Source of the DNA: Bacillus_BE sp042263505
Lineage (GTDB): Bacteria; Bacillota; Bacilli; Bacillales; Cytobacillaceae
Assembly: GCF_042263505.1 (NCBI RefSeq)
Contig: NZ_JBHKFI010000009.1
Location: forward strand, 114,478-178,477
Direction: 5' to 3'
Length of the DNA stretch: 64,000 nt
The notes beneath the pieces were generated by a model. The model did no database searches. It was not told the origin of the DNA and saw only the letters and a program-made list of their open reading frames with translations. Positions 59,878-64,000 of the stretch are shown one piece after another. The first letter of the stretch is position 1; each line of letters starts with the position of its first letter. A program made the position numbers and the translations under genes.

Positions 59878-60160
59878 TGAAAAAAGTTATGATGAGGACA
59901 AGGGTATTCCTTTACGGTTACTAGAGAGGGAAGGCAAGGCTGGAACCTTCCTAATACGATTAGAGTACTTACCACCTCTAAACTTCAACCATGAAAGCTG
60001 AAAAAATGTTCGTATGCTTTTTTTCAATCACTATTGGTTGACGGGAAACCGTTATCGAACTAATTAAGTCATTTCACCTCCTGAGGTAAAATGAAAATTA
60101 GGGTGGAACCACGTGTTAATCAATATAACTCGTCCCTTGTATCGGGGCGGGTTTTTTATT
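59878..60160 (+). ncRNA. T-box riboswitch (threonine) upstream of thrS
   Basis: A tRNA-sensing leader. Stem I contains the AGTA turn (59964-59967) followed by the likely specifier ACC (59971-59973), a threonine codon. The T-box sequence AGGGTGGAACCACG is at 60100-60113, and the terminator CTCGTCCC/GGGGCGGG with T run at 60129-60158. Uncharged tRNA-Thr should stabilise the antiterminator and allow thrS transcription. Confidence 0.95.
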
Positions 60161-60209
60161 TTGCCTTAAATCAGCCCTGATGATTAAACTAAAAAAGGAG
60201 GAATTTATC

Positions 60210-62141
60210 ATGTCAGAATTGGTTAAAGTTACGTTTCCTGATGGAAATATGAAGGAGTTTCCTAAAGGAACGACAACAGAAGAAATTGCAGCATCCATTA
60301 GCCCAGGTTTAAAAAAGAAATCATTAGCTGGTAAATTAGGCGGCGTGATGTATGATCTTCGCCGTCCGATTGAAGAGGATGGTTCAATCGAAATTATCAC
60401 TTCAGATAGCGAGGAAGCTTTAGAAATTTTGCGCCATAGCACTGCTCATTTAATGGCTCAGGCAATTAAACGGCTCTATAAAAATGTAAAGCTTGGTGTT
60501 GGTCCTGTTATTGAAGGTGGATTTTACTACGATATCGATATGGAAGAATCGATTACACCAGAGGATCTGCCTTTGATTGAAAAAGAAATGAAAAAAATCG
60601 TTAACGAAAATATTGAAGTCGTTCGTAAAGAAGTATCAAGAGAGGAAGCGATTCAATTATATAAAGAAATTGGCGATGAGTATAAATTAGAATTGATTAA
60701 TGCGATTCCTGAAAATGAAACCGTTACTTTATATAAACAAGGAGATTTCATTGATCTATGCCGTGGAGTACATGTACCTTCAACTGGTAAAATCAAAGAA
60801 TTTAAATTACTAAGTATTGCAGGCGCTTATTGGCGCGGGAATAGCGACAACAAAATGCTTCAGCGCATTTACGGAACAGCCTTCTTTAAAAAGGAAGACT
60901 TGGCAGAGCATCTGCGCTTACTTGAAGAAGCAAAAGAGCGCGATCATCGTAAAATTGGAAAAGAGCTTAGCCTGTTTACAACTTCTCAATTGGTAGGTCA
61001 AGGTTTGCCATTATGGCTTCCTAAGGGTGCAACGATTCGCCGTATTATTGAACGTTATATTGTGGATAAAGAAGTGCGCTTAGGTTATGAACATGTGTAT
61101 ACTCCTGTTTTAGGAAGCGTGGATCTTTATAAAACTTCTGGTCACTGGGATCATTACCAAGAAGACATGTTCCCTATCATGGAAATGGATAATGAACAAT
61201 TAGTTCTTCGTCCGATGAACTGCCCACATCATATGATGGTTTATAAAAATGGAATTCATAGCTATCGTGAGCTTCCAATCCGTATTGCTGAGCTTGGAAC
61301 GATGCATCGCTATGAGATGTCAGGAGCCTTATCTGGCCTTCAACGTGTACGTGGGATGACTCTGAATGATTCTCATATTTTCGTTCGTCCGGACCAAATT
61401 AAAGATGAATTCAAACGAGTTGTTAATCTAATTTTGGAGGTATACAAAGACTTCAATTTAACTGATTACTCCTTCCGCTTATCATATAGGGATCCAGAGG
61501 ATACTGAAAAATATTATGACGATGATGCAATGTGGGAAAAAGCACAAAGCATGTTAAAAGAAGCGATGGATGATATGGGGCTGGATTATTATGAAGCAGA
61601 CGGAGAGGCAGCCTTTTATGGCCCTAAGCTTGATGTTCAAGTGAAAACTGCATTAGGTAGGGATGAAACTCTATCCACTGTACAGTTGGATTTCTTGCTT
61701 CCTGAACGTTTTGACTTATCCTATGTTGGAGAAGATGGCAAGCCGCATCGCCCAGTCGTTATTCACCGTGGGGTAGTTTCTACAATGGAACGCTTTGTTG
61801 CTTTCTTAATTGAAGAATATAAGGGTGCCTTCCCAACTTGGTTAGCGCCAGTTCAGGTTCAAGTAATTCCTGTCGCTCCAAGTATCCATCATGATTATGC
61901 GAAGCAAGTTCAAGAGAAACTTTTAGCAGAGGGCTTCCGTGTTGAACTCGATTCTCGTGATGAGAAAATTGGTTACAAAATCCGCGAAGCACAAATGCAA
62001 AAGATTCCGTACATGCTTGTAGTAGGAGACAAAGAAGTTGCAGAAGAGGCAGTGAATGTCCGTAAATACGGTCACCAGGATTCAGAAACGATTGCTTTTA
62101 ATGAATTCCTTGCATCTCTTAAAGCGGAAGTAAATCGTTAA
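60210..62141 (+). CDS. thrS: Threonyl-tRNA synthetase
   Basis: A 643-residue class II synthetase of B. subtilis ThrS length. N-terminal TGS domain (about 1-62), editing domain with HSTAHLMAQAIKRL (about 73-86), catalytic core (MFPIMEMDNEQLVLRPMNCPHH, split in two at about 320-345; motif 3 DFLLPERFDLSY) and a C-terminal anticodon-binding domain (about 545-643). ATG 60210 follows AAAGGAGG; ten codons upstream in frame are excluded. Controlled by the T-box leader. Confidence 0.97.
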   Translation: MSELVKVTFPDGNMKEFPKGTTTEEIAASISPGLKKKSLAGKLGGVMYDLRRPIEEDGSIEIITSDSEEALEILRHSTAHLMAQAIKRLYKNVKLGVGPVIEGGFYYDIDMEESITPEDLPLIEKEMKKIVNENIEVVRKEVSREEAIQLYKEIGDEYKLELINAIPENETVTLYKQGDFIDLCRGVHVPSTGKIKEFKLLSIAGAYWRGNSDNKMLQRIYGTAFFKKEDLAEHLRLLEEAKERDHRKIGKELSLFTTSQLVGQGLPLWLPKGATIRRIIERYIVDKEVRLGYEHVYTPVLGSVDLYKTSGHWDHYQEDMFPIMEMDNEQLVLRPMNCPHHMMVYKNGIHSYRELPIRIAELGTMHRYEMSGALSGLQRVRGMTLNDSHIFVRPDQIKDEFKRVVNLILEVYKDFNLTDYSFRLSYRDPEDTEKYYDDDAMWEKAQSMLKEAMDDMGLDYYEADGEAAFYGPKLDVQVKTALGRDETLSTVQLDFLLPERFDLSYVGEDGKPHRPVVIHRGVVSTMERFVAFLIEEYKGAFPTWLAPVQVQVIPVAPSIHHDYAKQVQEKLLAEGFRVELDSRDEKIGYKIREAQMQKIPYMLVVGDKEVAEEAVNVRKYGHQDSETIAFNEFLASLKAEVNR

Positions 62142-62223
62142 TTTTAAGATGTAAAAATAAAACTGTTGCAATTCAATGATTCTTTGTGATAAAATCTTTA
62201 TCGTTGATTAGAAAAATATCTGT

Positions 62224-62252
62224 TTGACACCATGTCATCCATGTGATATAGT
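62224..62252 (+). promoter_or_regulatory. Predicted promoter of infC-rpmI-rplT
   Basis: TTGACA (62224-62229), 17-nt spacer, TATAGT (62247-62252). It is close to the sigma-A consensus and implies a leader of about 340 nt. Confidence 0.78.
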
Positions 62253-62259
62253 AACTAAG

Positions 62260-62411
62260 GTAAATTGAATACAAGTTAGTAAAAGAAGAAGCACCCGCTT
62301 CTCACCTGATTGACGCATAAGGCTGTTAGCAGGTTTTACGTAAGCATTTTTTCTTGTTAAAATGAGGTTTTCGTAAAGTGTGGGTGATTTCATCCGCACT
62401 TTTTTATTTGT
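62260..62411 (+). ncRNA. L20-type ribosomal protein leader
   Basis: A structured leader before infC-rpmI-rplT with a terminator (AAGTGTGG/CCGCACTT plus T run, 62375-62406). In B. subtilis L20 binds such a leader and causes premature termination. The upstream part (AGCACCCGCTTCTCACC and GCAGGTTTTACG) presumably forms the L20 site and antiterminator. The assignment rests on position and terminator; the fold was not computed. Confidence 0.75.
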
Positions 62412-62603
62412 ATAAACCTAGTTTTTCTTTTAAAGAAGAGCTTTATAAAAAACCTGCGATTCCATTTTGAGTCATGATTTGAAAGATAAGCGGAGGAAGA
62501 CTAATTGCTAGCTCACTATCTCAGTGAACAAGGTGATCCAATCACTTGTTTTCCCGCTCTTGACCGAAACGTTGTATTCGTAAAAAACCGGAGGTGTCTA
62601 ACT

Positions 62604-63119
62604 ATTAGCAAAGACATGTTGTTAAACGAGGGAATTCGTGCCCGGGAAGTTCGTCTAATTGATCAAAACGGGGAACAATTAGGAATCAAGTCCAAAAACG
62701 AAGCATTAGAAATAGCAGCTCGTGTAAACCTTGATCTTGTTCTAGTCGCTCCAAATGCGAAACCACCAGTAGCCCGTATTATGGACTATGGTAAATTCAA
62801 ATTTGAACAGCAAAAGAAAGAAAGAGAAGCACGCAAAAATCAAAAGGTTATCAATATTAAAGAGGTTCGCCTTAGCCCAACGATTGATGAGCATGACTTT
62901 AATACAAAGCTTCGTAATGCCATCAAGTTCTTAGAAAAAGGCGATAAGGTAAAGGCATCTATCCGCTTTAAAGGACGTGCCATTACGCATAAGGAAATTG
63001 GTCAACGTGTTTTAGTCAGATTTGCTGAAAGCTGTAGCGAGATTGCTACGGTTGAGTCTCATCCAAAAATGGATGGAAGAAGCATGTTCATGACTCTAGC
63101 ACCTAAAAACGATAAGTAA
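62604..63119 (+). CDS. infC: Translation initiation factor IF-3
   Basis: A 171-residue factor with an AUU start codon (ATT 62604) 7 nt after GGAGGTG; AUU start is the known device by which IF-3 limits its own translation. The N-domain has IRAREVRLIDQNGEQLG, the linker is GKFKFEQQKKEREARKNQK, and the C-domain ends in FMTLAPKNDK. The frame is open upstream to a TTG at 62505 that also has a good site (GCGGAGGAAG), which would add 33 residues; I prefer ATT because homologues begin there. Confidence 0.93.
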   Translation: MSKDMLLNEGIRAREVRLIDQNGEQLGIKSKNEALEIAARVNLDLVLVAPNAKPPVARIMDYGKFKFEQQKKEREARKNQKVINIKEVRLSPTIDEHDFNTKLRNAIKFLEKGDKVKASIRFKGRAITHKEIGQRVLVRFAESCSEIATVESHPKMDGRSMFMTLAPKNDK

Positions 63120-63135
63120 TGAGGAGGAATCCCTA

Positions 63136-63336
63136 ATGCCAAAAATGAAAACTCACCGTGGCGCTGCAAAGCGTTTTAAGAGAACAGGTTCTGGTAAACT
63201 TAAACGTTCTCATGCATACAGAAGCCATTTATTCGCTAACAAATTAACAAAACAAAAACGTAAACTTCGTAAAGCAACTCTTGTATCTGCTGGTGATTAC
63301 AAGCGTATCCGTAATTTATTAGTAAATCTTAAGTAA
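63136..63336 (+). CDS. rpmI: Ribosomal protein L35
   Basis: A 66-residue very basic protein (MPKMKTHRGAAKRFKRTGSG) of the large ribosomal subunit. GAGGAGG precedes the ATG, 16 nt after infC. Second gene of the infC operon. Confidence 0.97.
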   Translation: MPKMKTHRGAAKRFKRTGSGKLKRSHAYRSHLFANKLTKQKRKLRKATLVSAGDYKRIRNLLVNLK

Positions 63337-63361
63337 TATCCGATTCTAGGAGGGAAAACAT

Positions 63362-63718
63362 ATGCCACGTGTAAAAGGCGGTACAGTTACTCGCAAACGT
63401 CGTAAAAAAGTTTTAAAATTAGCTAAAGGTTATTTCGGTTCAAAACATACATTATATAAAGTTGCTAACCAACAAGTAATGAAATCATTACAATATGCTT
63501 TCCGCGATCGTCGTCAGAAAAAACGCGACTTCCGCAAACTTTGGATTACTCGTATCAATGCAGCTGCACGCATGAATGGCCTTTCTTACAGCCGTTTAAT
63601 GCATGGATTAAAGCTTGCTGGTATCGAAGTAAACCGCAAAATGCTAGCTGAACTTGCAATTGCAGATGAAAAAGCATTTGCAGAATTAGCAACAGTTGCG
63701 AAACAAAACTTAAAATAA
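63362..63718 (+). CDS. rplT: Ribosomal protein L20
   Basis: A 118-residue basic protein of the large subunit, needed early in assembly and acting as repressor of its own operon through the leader. It starts MPRVKGGTVTRKRRKK and contains RDRRQKKRDFRKLWI and RINAAARMNGLSYS. AGGAGGG precedes the ATG. It ends the infC-rpmI-rplT operon. Confidence 0.97.
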   Translation: MPRVKGGTVTRKRRKKVLKLAKGYFGSKHTLYKVANQQVMKSLQYAFRDRRQKKRDFRKLWITRINAAARMNGLSYSRLMHGLKLAGIEVNRKMLAELAIADEKAFAELATVAKQNLK

Positions 63719-63730
63719 TACACTGACAGT

Positions 63731-63765
63731 TTAAAAGCCATTCTCATGTGAGGATGGCTTTTTTG
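63731..63765 (+). terminator. Intrinsic terminator of infC-rpmI-rplT
   Basis: AAAAGCCAT pairs with ATGGCTTTTTT across a loop containing a second small TCTCAT/GTGAGG pairing. Confidence 0.88.
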
Positions 63766-63799
63766 CACTTTAAGAAAGCATTCCTGTATTAAAGCAAAA

Positions 63800-64000
63800 T
63801 GAGGTTTGAACAAAAAAAGCCCTCTTGGTATGATACGAGGTGTCCAGTCGACAGGACCCTTAATTTGACCAAGGAGGACTTCAAATGAAGTATAAACAAA
63901 ATGAAAAGATTTTACAACTGACAGAAAATACCTTAATTGTAGGAATTGACATCGCCAAGCATAAGCACGTGGCCCGCGCCCAAGATTTTAGGGGCATACA
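63800..64000 (+). mobile_element. Left part of an IS110-family insertion sequence
   Basis: The non-coding stretch before the transposase frame includes a TATGAT-like -10 near 63830 and a small GTCC/GGAC hairpin (63842-63857). The exact left boundary cannot be seen; it should lie after the rplT terminator. The rest of the element is beyond the window. Confidence 0.65.
63885..64000 (+). CDS. IS110-family transposase, N-terminal fragment
   Basis: The first 38 residues of a DEDD recombinase, cut by the window edge. NTLIVGIDIAKHKHVARAQD contains the first catalytic Asp in the GIDIAK motif typical of IS110 transposases. AAGGAGGA lies 7 nt before the ATG. The short 5' non-coding region suggests that, if the element has a bridge RNA, it would be at the right end (IS1111-type) rather than here; this cannot be checked in the window. 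Confidence 0.82.
   Translation, partial: MKYKQNEKILQLTENTLIVGIDIAKHKHVARAQDFRGI

Overview
The window is about 64 kb of low-GC chromosome from an endospore-forming member of the Bacillaceae. Gene content and order follow the Bacillus subtilis ytcI-sspA to rplT-infC block almost throughout: sspA / mbcS-ytcJ / ppnKB / sppA-yteJ-ytfI-gerW / tpx-ytxK-ackA / moaB-argGH / ytkL-ytoI-ytpI-nrnA-ytrI-ytrH-dnaE-ytsJ / accDA-pfkA-pyk-fxsA / ytvI-ytwI-citZ-icd-mdh / phoPR-polA-mutM-ytaF-coaE-gapB-speD-nrdR-dnaB-dnaI-ytxC-thrS-infC-rpmI-rplT. Spore-specific genes (a SASP tail, gerW, ytrI, ytrH, ytvI, ytaF, ytxC) and AGGAGG-type ribosome binding sites with frequent TTG/GTG starts support the assignment. The species cannot be named from the sequence alone.

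Layout. 1-9.7 kb: SASP end, acyl-CoA ligase, amidohydrolase, RarD transporter, NAD kinase 2, SppA cluster and Tpx. 9.8-20.3 kb: overflow metabolism (ackA under a cre box), EcsC-like protein, MoaB, arginine synthesis (argGH with ARG boxes), universal stress protein, alanine dehydrogenase, M24 peptidase. 20.3-36.5 kb: YtkL, YtoI, NrnA, the YtrI/YtrH sporulation pair, DnaE, malic enzyme, a GntR/FadR-type regulator, acetyl-CoA carboxylase AccDA, PfkA, Pyk and FxsA. 36.5-45 kb: YtvI, YtwI, the TCA genes citZ-icd-mdh, and a maoC-like gene split by a TnpB-only IS605-type element. 45-64 kb: PhoPR, PolA, MutM, YtaF, CoaE, GapB, SpeD, NrdR, the DnaB-DnaI helicase loader, YtxC, ThrS behind a T-box, the infC-rpmI-rplT operon behind an L20-type leader, and the first 116 nt of an IS110-family transposase gene at the right edge.

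The metabolic genes form one connected network: glycolysis (pfkA, pyk), gluconeogenesis (gapB, with a CcpN-type operator pair), the pyruvate/malate/citrate node (ytsJ, citZ, icd, mdh), acetate overflow (ackA) and malonyl-CoA formation (accDA). The sequence shows matching regulatory sites: cre boxes at ackA, citZ and maoC, CcpN sites at gapB, and one identical FadR-like palindrome upstream of both ytsJ and accDA, which flank the GntR regulator gene.

The least conventional feature is a dispersed, modular, hairpin-rich repeat present in seven copies (208-330 bp). Copies have near-constant ends, are mostly flanked by TTTAT, and differ by clean loss of whole internal hairpin modules. The left-end hairpin has the same nested architecture, with compensated base changes, as the left end of the TnpB element at 43.4 kb, which also sits directly 3' of TTTAT. 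I read the family as non-autonomous IS200/IS605-like elements, comparable in style to bcr1 of the B. cereus group, possibly carrying a structured RNA. Removing the TnpB element from TTTAT to its terminal TTCAA restores maoC in frame, which fixes its ends and predicts its target motif and guide.
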